Below, piece after piece: positions 8,386 to 16,360 of a stretch of 64,000 nucleotides of DNA. The position numbers were made by a program, and so were the translations under genes. Every line of letters begins with the position of its first letter. Position 1 is the first letter of the stretch. The DNA comes from Pseudocitrobacter cyperus (lineage in GTDB: Bacteria > Pseudomonadota > Gammaproteobacteria > Enterobacterales > Enterobacteriaceae), in the NCBI RefSeq assembly GCF_039889165.1, contig NZ_JAYMYY010000001.1, positions 1,364,001 to 1,428,000 of the forward strand, read 5' to 3'. The notes beneath the pieces were generated by a model, which saw nothing but the letters and a program-made list of their open reading frames with translations, had not been told where the DNA came from and searched no databases.

Positions 8386-9789
8386 ATGGTTGATGTTCTG
8401 GTGATCGGCGGAGGCAATGCGGCATTGTGTGCCGCACTGACCGCTCGCGAGGCCGGCGCTTCTGTGCTGCTGCTTGAGGCCGCGCCTCGTGAATGGCGCG
8501 GCGGTAATTCCCAGCATACCCGCAATTTGCGCTGTATGCATGACGCCCCACAGGATGTGCTGGTGGAGAGCTACCCCGAAGAGGAGTTCTGGCAGGATCT
8601 GTGGCGTGTTACCGAAGGAAACACTAACGAGTCGTTGGCACGTTTAGTGATCCGCACCTCATCGCACTGCCGGGACTGGATGCGCCAGCATGGCGTTAAC
8701 TTCCAGCCCCCACTTTCGGGCGCACTGCATGTCGCGCGGACTAACGCCTTTTTTATGGGCGGCGGTAAAGCGCTGATGAATGCTTATTATCGCAGCGCGG
8801 AGAAACTGGGCGTGCAAATTCGCTATAACACCCCGGTTCAGGCGCTGGAGCTGCAAAATGGCGAATTTGTCGCTGCACTGGCAGGAGAGGAGCGCATTAC
8901 GGCCAAAACCTGCGTACTCGCCGCCGGGGGATTCGAGTCCAACCGGGAGTGGCTGAAGGAGGCCTGGGGCCAGAATGCGCGTGGAGAATGGCCTGCCGAT
9001 AATTTTCTCATTCGCGGTACCCGCTTTAATCAGGGCGTACTGCTCAAATTTATGATTGACGCGGGTGCGGATATTATTGGTGATCCTTCCCAGTCCCACT
9101 GTGTGGCGATTGACGCCAGAGCGCCTCTCTATGATGGCGGCATTTGTACCCGTGTGGACTGCGTCTCTTTAGGGCTGGTAGTCAACCGTGATGCAGAACG
9201 CTTTTATGATGAAGGGGAAGATTTCTGGCCCAAACGCTATGCCATCTGGGGACGGCTGGTCGCCCAGCAACCGGGGCAAATCGGCTATTCGATTATCGAC
9301 AGTAAAGCCATCGGTCACTTCATGCCGCCAGTATTCCCTGGCGCGCGGGCAAACACGCTGGATGAGCTTGCGCGTCAGTTAGGCCTTGATGCTGAACGTT
9401 TGACCCATACCATCACGCAATATAATCAGGCCTGTCAGCCAGGGCAGTTCGATCACACCACGCTGGATAACTGCGCGACGGCTAATCTTACCCCACCGAA
9501 AACGCATTGGGCGCGCCCAATCGATACCCCTCCCTATTATGGTTATGCCCTGCGCCCGGGGATCACCTTTACCTACCTGGGATTGAAAGTAAACGCTCAC
9601 GCCGCCGTGCATTTTGCCGGAAAGCCAAGCCGAAACCTGTTTGTCGCCGGAGAGATGATGGCAGGCAACGTGCTGGGCAAGGGGTATACCGCGGGCGTCG
9701 GTATGTCGATTGGTACGACTTTCGGACGCATCGCCGGAAAAGAGGCCGCACTGGCAGCAAAACAGGAGGCGCGTCATGAAGCAGCTTGA
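8386..9789 (+). CDS. tcuA: Tricarballylate dehydrogenase TcuA (FAD flavoprotein)
   Basis: FAD-dependent enzyme of the fumarate reductase/succinate dehydrogenase flavoprotein family that oxidises tricarballylate to cis-aconitate. The Rossmann motif VIGGGNAAL stands at the N-terminus, and the C-terminal FAD-closing segment contains GYTAGVGMSIGTTFGRIAG. I choose the ATG at 8386 (467 residues, MVDVLVIGGG) because GGAG at 8376-8379 is spaced for it; an ATG four codons upstream is possible. It overlaps tcuB by 14 bases, so the flavoprotein and its re-oxidising partner are made together. Confidence 0.9.
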   Translation: MVDVLVIGGGNAALCAALTAREAGASVLLLEAAPREWRGGNSQHTRNLRCMHDAPQDVLVESYPEEEFWQDLWRVTEGNTNESLARLVIRTSSHCRDWMRQHGVNFQPPLSGALHVARTNAFFMGGGKALMNAYYRSAEKLGVQIRYNTPVQALELQNGEFVAALAGEERITAKTCVLAAGGFESNREWLKEAWGQNARGEWPADNFLIRGTRFNQGVLLKFMIDAGADIIGDPSQSHCVAIDARAPLYDGGICTRVDCVSLGLVVNRDAERFYDEGEDFWPKRYAIWGRLVAQQPGQIGYSIIDSKAIGHFMPPVFPGARANTLDELARQLGLDAERLTHTITQYNQACQPGQFDHTTLDNCATANLTPPKTHWARPIDTPPYYGYALRPGITFTYLGLKVNAHAAVHFAGKPSRNLFVAGEMMAGNVLGKGYTAGVGMSIGTTFGRIAGKEAALAAKQEARHEAA

Positions 9790-10915
9790 AAAATTAATTA
9801 TCGAGGCTCAAATTATCACCGAGCCAGAGGCGGAAGTTGAGCGCGTAATGCAGGTCTGTAATGCCTGCCGCTACTGCGAAGGCTTTTGTGCTGTGTTCCC
9901 GGCGATGACCCAGCGGCTTGAGTTCAATAAAGCGGATATCAACTACCTGGCGAACCTGTGCCATAACTGCGGCGCCTGTCTGCATGCCTGCCAGTATGCG
10001 CCACCGCATGAGTTTGCTATCAATGTGCCTAAAGCCATGGCCGAAGTCCGGCTGGAGACCTATCAGCACTACGCCCAGCCAGCCGCTTTCGCCGCACTCT
10101 ATCGCCGGGTGGGCATCACCGTGACCCTGGCGCTGGTTTTCGGCCTGATCTTCTTTTTACTCCTCGCTATGGGGCTGAAAGGGTCGCTGCTCCATCCTCC
10201 GCTGGCGGGTGATTTTTATCAGATCTTCCCCCACAACCTGCTGGCCTGGATGTTTGGCTCCGTGTTTATTGTGGCAATCGGATTGCTAATGACCGGGGTC
10301 GTTCGCTTCTGGCGTGAAATTTCTCCCGGCCTTCCACAATCTGCGGATATCTCCGAAGCCTCACGCAACGCCCTCACGCTGAAATATCTCGATGGCGGCC
10401 ATGGAAAGGGCTGTAATGAAGCGGACGATGCCTTTACCCTGCTGCGTCGCCGTTTTCATCACTTCACCTTCTACGGCTTTATGCTCTGTTTCGCTGCCAC
10501 CCTCGTGGCGACAGGCTATCACTATCTTGCTGGCTGGGAAGCCCCCTACCCCTTCTTCAGCGTACCGGTCATGCTCGGCACCCTGGGCGGTGTGGGTCTG
10601 GTCGTCGGCCCGGCGGGGTTACTGTGGCTGAACCTGCGTCGCTCGCCTCTGCACGGCGATCCACGGCAAAAGCCGATGGATCGCGGTTTTATTTTACTGC
10701 TGTTACTCACCAGCCTGACGGGGTTAGGCCTGTTAGCCGGCAGGGACTCATCGTGGATGGGCATTCTGCTCGCCATCCACCTGGGGGTAGTCATGGCGCT
10801 TTTTTTGACCATTCCCTATGGAAAGTTCGCCCACGGATTTTATCGTTGCGCATCCCTACTCAAGTGGGCAATTGAGAAGCGACGCGGAAAACAGACGGGG
10901 GTCGCAGGCGACTAA
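9776..10915 (+). CDS. tcuB: TcuB, iron-sulfur membrane protein that reoxidises TcuA
   Basis: Membrane electron-transfer protein that accepts electrons from the reduced FAD of TcuA and passes them to the respiratory chain. The start is the ATG at 9776 with AGGAGG just ahead, inside the end of tcuA, giving 379 residues. The N-terminal cytoplasmic part has two cysteine clusters typical of [4Fe-4S] ferredoxin-like domains, CNACRYCEGFC (about residues 23-33) and CHNCGACLHAC (about 62-72). About six hydrophobic segments follow, including a haem-b-type His-containing region (RRRFHHFTFYGFML). Function is taken from the Salmonella system. Confidence 0.88.
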   Translation: MKQLEKLIIEAQIITEPEAEVERVMQVCNACRYCEGFCAVFPAMTQRLEFNKADINYLANLCHNCGACLHACQYAPPHEFAINVPKAMAEVRLETYQHYAQPAAFAALYRRVGITVTLALVFGLIFFLLLAMGLKGSLLHPPLAGDFYQIFPHNLLAWMFGSVFIVAIGLLMTGVVRFWREISPGLPQSADISEASRNALTLKYLDGGHGKGCNEADDAFTLLRRRFHHFTFYGFMLCFAATLVATGYHYLAGWEAPYPFFSVPVMLGTLGGVGLVVGPAGLLWLNLRRSPLHGDPRQKPMDRGFILLLLLTSLTGLGLLAGRDSSWMGILLAIHLGVVMALFLTIPYGKFAHGFYRCASLLKWAIEKRRGKQTGVAGD

Positions 10916-10970
10916 CCCATACACTCTTACCTCTATAACAACAAAATGAAGACAATGGAGAGCAAACCCA

Positions 10971-12266
10971 ATGACTCAACCAACATCGCGCGCCGGAACG
11001 TTCGGCGCAATACTCAGAGTAACCAGTGGTAATTTCCTCGAACAGTTCGACTTTTTTCTGTTCGGTTTTTACGCCACCTATATCGCCAGAACATTTTTCC
11101 CGGCGGAGAGTGAGTTCGCCGCGCTAATGTTGACGTTTGCTGTGTTTGGTTCTGGTTTCCTGATGCGTCCTATCGGCGCCATTGTTCTTGGCGCCTACAT
11201 TGACAGGATTGGTCGTCGTAAAGGGCTGATGGTCACGCTGGCGATTATGGGCTGCGGCACTCTGCTGATTGCCCTGGTTCCCGGTTATCAGACTATTGGC
11301 GTATTAGCCCCCATTCTGGTTTTGCTCGGTCGACTGCTCCAGGGCTTCTCTGCGGGGGTTGAATTGGGCGGTGTGTCGGTCTATCTGTCTGAAATTGCCA
11401 CGCCTGGCAATAAAGGCTTCTATACCAGTTGGCAATCAGCCAGCCAGCAGGTCGCCATCGTTTTTGCCGCGCTGATCGGCTATGGACTGAATGCAACGCT
11501 CGGACACGATCAGATTTCCGAATGGGGCTGGCGCATTCCCTTTTTTATTGGCTGTATGATTATCCCACTGATTTTTGTCCTGCGACGTTCGCTCCAGGAA
11601 ACGGAGGTCTTTTTACAGCGTAAGCACCGCCCCGATACCCGGGAGATTTTAACCACCATCGTGAAAAACTGGCGGATCATCACCGCCGGGACGCTGCTGG
11701 TGGCGATGACTACGACAACCTTTTATTTCATTACCGTCTATACCCCCACCTACGGCAGAACCGTTTTACATCTCAGCGCACGGGACAGCCTGATTGTCAC
11801 GATGCTGGTGGGGATCTCGAACTTCATCTGGCTGCCCATCGGCGGGGCCATCTCCGACAGAATCGGCCGTCGCGCTGTGCTGATGGGCATTACGCTGCTC
11901 GCGCTGGCTACCACCTGGCCTGTGATGAACTGGCTAACGGCGGCGCCAGACTTCACCCGCATGACGCTGGTACTGCTGTGGTTCTCGTTCTTTTTTGGGA
12001 TGTATAACGGCGCCATGGTCGCAGCGCTCACTGAGGTGATGCCGGTTTATGTACGCACCGTTGGTTTTTCGTTGGCATTCAGCCTCGCGACGGCCATTTT
12101 TGGCGGTCTGACGCCCGCAATTTCGACCGCGTTAGTGCAGATAACCGGAGATAAAAGCGCGCCGGGATGGTGGTTAATGTGCGCCGCATTATGCGGGCTG
12201 GCCGCGACGGCAATGCTATTTGTTCGGCTGAGTCGTGGCTATCAAACCGCGGAGAACAGGCTCTGA
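10971..12266 (+). CDS. tcuC: Tricarballylate/citrate:proton symporter TcuC (MFS)
   Basis: Inner-membrane major facilitator of the metabolite:H+ symporter family, 431 residues, about twelve hydrophobic segments. It carries the MFS signature in loop 2-3 (YIDRIGRRKGL) and its repeat in loop 8-9 (ISDRIGRRAVL), and begins with the EQFDFFLFGFYATY segment typical of CitA-type citrate carriers. As last gene of tcuABC it imports the substrate oxidised by TcuA. GGAGA precedes its ATG after a 55-bp gap. The family also includes citrate carriers, so citrate transport is a reasonable alternative or additional role. Confidence 0.88.
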   Translation: MTQPTSRAGTFGAILRVTSGNFLEQFDFFLFGFYATYIARTFFPAESEFAALMLTFAVFGSGFLMRPIGAIVLGAYIDRIGRRKGLMVTLAIMGCGTLLIALVPGYQTIGVLAPILVLLGRLLQGFSAGVELGGVSVYLSEIATPGNKGFYTSWQSASQQVAIVFAALIGYGLNATLGHDQISEWGWRIPFFIGCMIIPLIFVLRRSLQETEVFLQRKHRPDTREILTTIVKNWRIITAGTLLVAMTTTTFYFITVYTPTYGRTVLHLSARDSLIVTMLVGISNFIWLPIGGAISDRIGRRAVLMGITLLALATTWPVMNWLTAAPDFTRMTLVLLWFSFFFGMYNGAMVAALTEVMPVYVRTVGFSLAFSLATAIFGGLTPAISTALVQITGDKSAPGWWLMCAALCGLAATAMLFVRLSRGYQTAENRL

Positions 12267-12278
12267 TTTGAGATTATC

Positions 12279-12303
12279 CCGGGTAAGCAGCAGGCTTACC
12301 CGG
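12279..12303. terminator. Hairpin between tcuC and chiQ
   Basis: Ten-base-pair stem CCGGGTAAGC/GCTTACCCGG with a five-base loop between two convergent genes. The T runs are poor on both sides. Confidence 0.6.
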
Positions 12304-12329
12304 ATACTGTTTATCGGTATGGAAGGGAT

Positions 12330-12662
12330 TTACTTCGTGTTGTTATTACTGTGAATTTCCTGCCAAATTTTACCGCAGTCGGTTTTCACAGCCTGATCGT
12401 TGCCGGTTTTTCTCGCCAGAATACACGCCTGGTAATCACTTACCCGCACACTTTCCTGGTTAGCAAACTGTTGATGCGCTTTGTCCTGCTTCAGCACATT
12501 CAACACCTGCTGACAGGCTTCGATTTTTTCCGGCGAACCTTCCGCAGTATTGATACAGGCGCTGTAGGCATCTTTCAGACGCGTATCTTCTTTCGGTGCA
12601 TCAGACTGCGCACAGCCCGCCAGTCCCGCAACAAGCGCGGTGATCATCATCATTTTTTTCAT
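12330..12662 (-). CDS. chiQ: Chitosugar-induced lipoprotein ChiQ (YbfN)
   Basis: Small lipoprotein encoded behind the chitoporin gene; its exact role is unknown. The start at 12662 gives 110 residues with a lipoprotein signal peptide ending in the lipobox LAGC (Cys17), followed by Ala-Gln-Ser, which suggests outer membrane sorting. The mature part is hydrophilic with three further cysteines (YSACINT, EACQQ, DYQACIL, DCGK region) that could form disulfides. It is 51 bp downstream of chiP with an intercistronic hairpin between, and is part of the same NagC/ChiX-controlled operon. Confidence 0.88.
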   Translation of the reverse strand: MKKMMMITALVAGLAGCAQSDAPKEDTRLKDAYSACINTAEGSPEKIEACQQVLNVLKQDKAHQQFANQESVRVSDYQACILARKTGNDQAVKTDCGKIWQEIHSNNNTK

Positions 12663-12680
12663 GTTGTCAGCCCTATACGG

Positions 12681-12706
12681 TCCGGCGGGCATCGCAGCCC
12701 GCCGGA
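12681..12706 (-). other. Intercistronic hairpin between chiP and chiQ
   Basis: Perfect ten-base-pair stem (TCCGGCGGGC at 12681-12690 with GCCCGCCGGA at 12697-12706, six-base loop), without a T run. Such stems commonly protect the upstream message from 3' exonucleases or lower expression of the downstream gene. Confidence 0.6.
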
Positions 12707-12713
12707 ACGCTTA

Positions 12714-14117
12714 TCAGAAGATGGTGAACGGTGCGATAACCATAAATTTCACGTCGCGCTCATCCTGGAAGATGTTGCCGTAACCACCGCTCCAGCTTGG
12801 GATATCGGAGTGGTTGTCGTACTGAGTGAAGTGCAGTTTAAACAGCGTACCTTTTGCACGACCATCCTGCACGGTGTAGGCCACATCCAGGCTATATGCG
12901 GACTCTTTGATGGTGTTGTTCTTGTCGTAATAGGCATCCGGGTTGATCTGCCAGGTTGCAGGTTTAGCATCCCAGGCATAAGCATATGAAGCACCGACAG
13001 CCCAGCCCGGCAGATTCCAGTTCTTCAGGTCATACATCGCGCCGAAGAAGACCGCCTTTTCGCCGTTGGCGTTAAAGTCAGAACGGTTATCCCACCAGAT
13101 ATCCAGACGACCGTTTGAAGAGGCGTAGGTTGGTGTCATACGTTGCAGGAAGTAGCCCTGCTGGCCTTCGGCCTTAACCCATGTCCCTTCCAGACGCAGG
13201 TCAACCTGGCCGACTTTGTAACCGAAGGTCAACGCCTGCAACCAGGCCGTGCCGTCGTAAATATCGTTTACAGTACGGTCATCGACTTTGTCGCGGGTAC
13301 CGTAGAACTGGTAACTGGTAGAGAGCGGGCTACCCGCAATATCAAATTTATAGCTCGCTTTGGCGAAGTATTGATCGACATAACCTTCCGCCTGACCAAA
13401 TGCCGCTTCCAGCACCAGGTCATTTTTGAAGTCATATTTCATACCGATGGAGTGCAGATAGTCGACTTTCGTGCGCTTATCGTTCTGGTAGAAATTATCC
13501 ATTTCGATATGCCATGGGGCCTTGTATTCATTGGTCCACATGTAGGAGAAGCTCAGCGCGCCAGCATCGTCGAAGTCAAAATTAGCCCCGGCTTCCGCGC
13601 CCTGATAAGTACCCGGCATAAAGCTCCAGTGCGGCGCAAGTAATGTTTGACCGGTCGGTTGAATATAACCACCGCGCGCCCAAACCGGGCCATATTTAAA
13701 TTTCGCCGCCGCTTTATAAAGGCTTACCCCGCTTTTATCGCCGGAGTAATCTTCTGAGTAGCCTTTATTTTTAGAAGAGAACGCAATTTCGTTTGGGTGA
13801 CCACTTTCTGAGGATTCCGCCATTTCAATGGCAGTGAAAGCAGCAATATCAAGGCCAAACATATCAGCGGCATAGCCGGACTGGAAATCGAGATTCGCGT
13901 TCCAGGTGGAGTGAGAAAGGTTGGTTTTATATTTGTCGTTATCGGTCACATCTTTACGGTCACGCTCACGCTGCCAATAATAGATGCCGCCGGTTAACGT
14001 GGAATCATCGATAAAGCCTGCTGCACTCGCCTGGGGAACGACCACCAGACCCGACATTGCTGTGACACCGGCAATAGCCAGCGCCAGCGTACTACGTTTG
14101 CCACTGAACGTACGCAT
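12714..14117 (-). CDS. chiP: Chitooligosaccharide outer membrane porin ChiP (YbfM)
   Basis: Outer membrane channel of the OprD-like family for chitobiose and longer chitooligosaccharides. The start at 14117 (MRTFSGKRSTLALA) gives 467 residues; the open frame extends 30 codons upstream, but the family begins here and GAGGAT lies just ahead. A signal peptide ends near SASAA^GFID. The mature protein alternates as a beta-barrel and ends in a terminal Phe (FTIF), the BAM recognition signature. It is controlled by NagC operators and by the sRNA ChiX, whose pairing site overlaps the ribosome site. Its substrate feeds the GlcNAc pathway encoded by the neighbouring nag genes. Confidence 0.95.
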   Translation of the reverse strand: MRTFSGKRSTLALAIAGVTAMSGLVVVPQASAAGFIDDSTLTGGIYYWQRERDRKDVTDNDKYKTNLSHSTWNANLDFQSGYAADMFGLDIAAFTAIEMAESSESGHPNEIAFSSKNKGYSEDYSGDKSGVSLYKAAAKFKYGPVWARGGYIQPTGQTLLAPHWSFMPGTYQGAEAGANFDFDDAGALSFSYMWTNEYKAPWHIEMDNFYQNDKRTKVDYLHSIGMKYDFKNDLVLEAAFGQAEGYVDQYFAKASYKFDIAGSPLSTSYQFYGTRDKVDDRTVNDIYDGTAWLQALTFGYKVGQVDLRLEGTWVKAEGQQGYFLQRMTPTYASSNGRLDIWWDNRSDFNANGEKAVFFGAMYDLKNWNLPGWAVGASYAYAWDAKPATWQINPDAYYDKNNTIKESAYSLDVAYTVQDGRAKGTLFKLHFTQYDNHSDIPSWSGGYGNIFQDERDVKFMVIAPFTIF

Positions 14118-14124
14118 ATGTGTA

Positions 14125-14135
14125 TCCTCTTTGAC
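14125..14135 (-). promoter_or_regulatory. ChiX sRNA pairing site over the chiP ribosome binding site
   Basis: On the message strand the leader reads GTCAAAGAGGA immediately before the chiP start. This is fully complementary over 11 bases to the UCCUCUUUGAC seed that I recall from E. coli ChiX (MicM), and it covers the Shine-Dalgarno sequence. In E. coli and Salmonella ChiX silences chiP by this pairing unless chitosugars induce a decoy transcript. Confidence 0.75.
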
Positions 14136-14223
14136 TTTTAAAAATGCCGCTGCAAAGCAGAGGCTAAAAATAAAAAACTGATAAAAAAGTAGCGGGGTGA
14201 AAAGCACCTTTTGCTACAGGGTT

Positions 14224-14252
14224 AGATTATTTTTCGCGACGCGAATTATCAA
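14224..14252 (-). promoter_or_regulatory. chiP promoter with an internal NagC operator
   Basis: On the minus strand TTGATA (14252-14247) and TAATCT (14229-14224) are separated by 17 bp, a good sigma-70 promoter about 100 nt upstream of the chiP ATG. The spacer and -10 hold the dyad TTCGCGNNGCGAA with flanking A/T runs, which resembles a NagC box, so a bound repressor would sit directly on RNA polymerase's site. Confidence 0.65.
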
Positions 14253-14440
14253 TCCTTTTTCGCGATCAAAACCCAGGATTATGACAAAGCGCACATATTT
14301 CGTTGCGTCTTGTAACAAATGAGATTTATTAACATAAACCGGCGCAATGCCTTATCTCATCGGGGGAAGATGTTAATACTCAGAGTTACGAGGATGTGTC
14401 TGGCGAGGATGATGCAAATGGACGATGTCTGCATGGAAAA

Positions 14441-14465
14441 GATTAATTCGCATCGCGAATATGAG
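14441..14465. promoter_or_regulatory. Second NagC-like box near glnS 3' end
   Basis: TTAATTCGCATCGCGAATAT is nearly identical to the box in front of nagE (18492-18512) and lies about 214 bp upstream of the chiP promoter box, a spacing that would permit repressor looping. It lies beside the glnS terminator. Confidence 0.55.
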
Positions 14466-14469
14466 AGAT

Positions 14470-14498
14470 AAAAAAAACGCCGCAGGAGCGGCGTTTTT
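14470..14498 (-). terminator. glnS terminator
   Basis: Stem ACGCCGC/GCGGCGT around AGGA; read on the minus strand it is followed by a run of eight T. The A/T runs on both sides make it potentially bidirectional. Confidence 0.88.
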
Positions 14499-14511
14499 CT
14501 CAAGCAGAAGA

Positions 14512-16176
14512 TTACTCCCCCACTTTCGCCCAGGTATCACGCAGGCCAACGGTGCGGTTAAACACCAGCTTATCAGCGGTAGCGTAACGGCTATCGAGGC
14601 AGAAGTAACCTTCACGCTCGAACTGATACGCTTTACCAGCTACAGCCGCTTTCAGGGATGGTTCAGCAAAGCCGTGCTTGATAACCAGCGAATCCGGGTT
14701 CATAACGGACAGGAAGTCATCAGCAGCGCCTGGGTTCGGTACGCTGAACAGTCGGTCGTAGAGACGGATCTCAACCGGCAGAGCGTGTGCTGCGCTCACC
14801 CAGTGAATAACGCCTTTCACTTTACGGCCATCTGCCGGGTCTTTGCTCAGGGTATCGGCATCGTAGGTACAGAAGATGGTGGTGATATTACCTTCTGCAT
14901 CTTTCTCTACGCGTTCTGCTTTAATCACGTAAGCATTACGCAGACGCACTTCCTTACCCATCACCAGACGCTTGTACTGCTTGTTGGCTTCTTCGCGGAA
15001 GTCAGCACGGTCGATCCAGATTTCACCGCTAAACGGTACTTCACGGCTGCCCATTTCCGGTTTATTCGGATGGTTCGGCATGGTGACCATTTCGCCTTCG
15101 CCCTGGTAGTTTTCGATAACCAGTTTCACCGGATCGATAACCGCCATTGCGCGCGGCGCGTTTTCGTTGAGATCTTCACGAATGCAGGACTCCAGCGACG
15201 CCATCTCAATGGTGTTGTCCTGCTTGGTCACGCCGATGCGTTTGCAGAACTCACGGATAGCGGCAGCGGTGTAGCCACGACGACGCAGACCGGAAATGGT
15301 CGGCATACGCGGGTCATCCCAGCCTTCAACATGCTTGTCAGTAACCAGCAGGTTCAGCTTACGCTTGGACATCACGGTGTATTCCAGATTCAGGCGCGAA
15401 AATTCGTACTGGCGCGGATGAACCGGAATAGAGATGTTGTCGAGCACCCAGTCATACAGGCGGCGGTTGTCCTGGAACTCCAGGGTGCACAGAGAGTGCG
15501 TAATGCCTTCCAGCGCATCACTGATGCAATGGGTGAAGTCGTACATCGGGTAGATGCACCACTTGTTGCCGGTCTGGTGGTGCTCGGCGAATTTGATACG
15601 GTACAACACCGGGTCGCGCATCACGATGAACGGCGACGCCATGTCGATTTTCGCGCGCAGGCAGGCTTTACCTTCTTCGAAGCCGCCGGTACGCATTTTT
15701 TCAAACAGCGCCAGGTTCTCTTCTACGCTGCGATCGCGGAACGGGCTGTTTTTACCTGGCGCGGTGAGGGTGCCGCGGTATTCGCGGATCTCTTCCGCTG
15801 ACAGCTCATCAACATAGGCCAGGCCTTTGTTGATCAGTTCAACGGCATACTGGTGCAGTTGATCGAAATAGTCGGAGGAGTAGTGAATATCACCAGCCCA
15901 GTGAAAACCTAACCACTCGACGTCGTGCTTGATGGACTCGACGTATTCGATATCTTCTTTTGCCGGGTTGGTGTCATCAAAACGCAGGTTGCACAGGCCT
16001 TGATAATCCTGCGCGACGCCAAAGTTCAGGCAGATCGATTTCGCATGGCCGATGTGCAGATAACCGTTCGGCTCAGGCGGAAAACGGGTATGGACTGTGG
16101 TGTGCTTCCCACTGGCCAGATCTTCATCGATGATCTGACGAATAAAGTTACTCGGGCGGGCTTCAGCCTCACTCAT
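14512..16176 (-). CDS. glnS: Glutaminyl-tRNA synthetase
   Basis: Class I aminoacyl-tRNA synthetase that charges tRNA-Gln; 554 residues, exactly the E. coli length. Seen: the HIGH motif in PEPNGYLHIGH (41-44), the KMSKS equivalent VMSKR at about residue 268, and the C-terminal anticodon-binding beta-barrels. It lies downstream of nagE on the same strand with the nagE terminator between them. Four of its substrate tRNAs are encoded about 10 kb away in the metT cluster. Confidence 0.98.
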   Translation of the reverse strand: MSEAEARPSNFIRQIIDEDLASGKHTTVHTRFPPEPNGYLHIGHAKSICLNFGVAQDYQGLCNLRFDDTNPAKEDIEYVESIKHDVEWLGFHWAGDIHYSSDYFDQLHQYAVELINKGLAYVDELSAEEIREYRGTLTAPGKNSPFRDRSVEENLALFEKMRTGGFEEGKACLRAKIDMASPFIVMRDPVLYRIKFAEHHQTGNKWCIYPMYDFTHCISDALEGITHSLCTLEFQDNRRLYDWVLDNISIPVHPRQYEFSRLNLEYTVMSKRKLNLLVTDKHVEGWDDPRMPTISGLRRRGYTAAAIREFCKRIGVTKQDNTIEMASLESCIREDLNENAPRAMAVIDPVKLVIENYQGEGEMVTMPNHPNKPEMGSREVPFSGEIWIDRADFREEANKQYKRLVMGKEVRLRNAYVIKAERVEKDAEGNITTIFCTYDADTLSKDPADGRKVKGVIHWVSAAHALPVEIRLYDRLFSVPNPGAADDFLSVMNPDSLVIKHGFAEPSLKAAVAGKAYQFEREGYFCLDSRYATADKLVFNRTVGLRDTWAKVGE

Positions 16177-16299
16177 CGTGGATTCCTCAAAAGCGTAAAT
16201 AACGTATAACGGCGTATGATCTTATAAGCAGGGCGCAGAGACAACCCTTAACTTACAGAAAATAGCGCTTTGAAGTGGAGTATGGGGATCATTTGCTGC

Positions 16300-16337
16300 A
16301 AAAAAAAGCGGCGGAGGAAAAGTCCCCCGCCGCTTAA
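16300..16337 (-). terminator. nagE terminator
   Basis: Long stem AAGCGGCGG/CCGCCGCTT with an interior mismatch region, ending on the minus strand in a run of eight T just ahead of glnS. Confidence 0.88.
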
Positions 16338-16360
16338 GGCAATCGCGAACTCAGGAGCGA

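Noticed and set aside
14425..15801. 458-codon frame antisense to glnS
   Set aside because: Long only because of codon bias in glnS; peptide is His/Arg/Val-rich and unlike any protein that I know.
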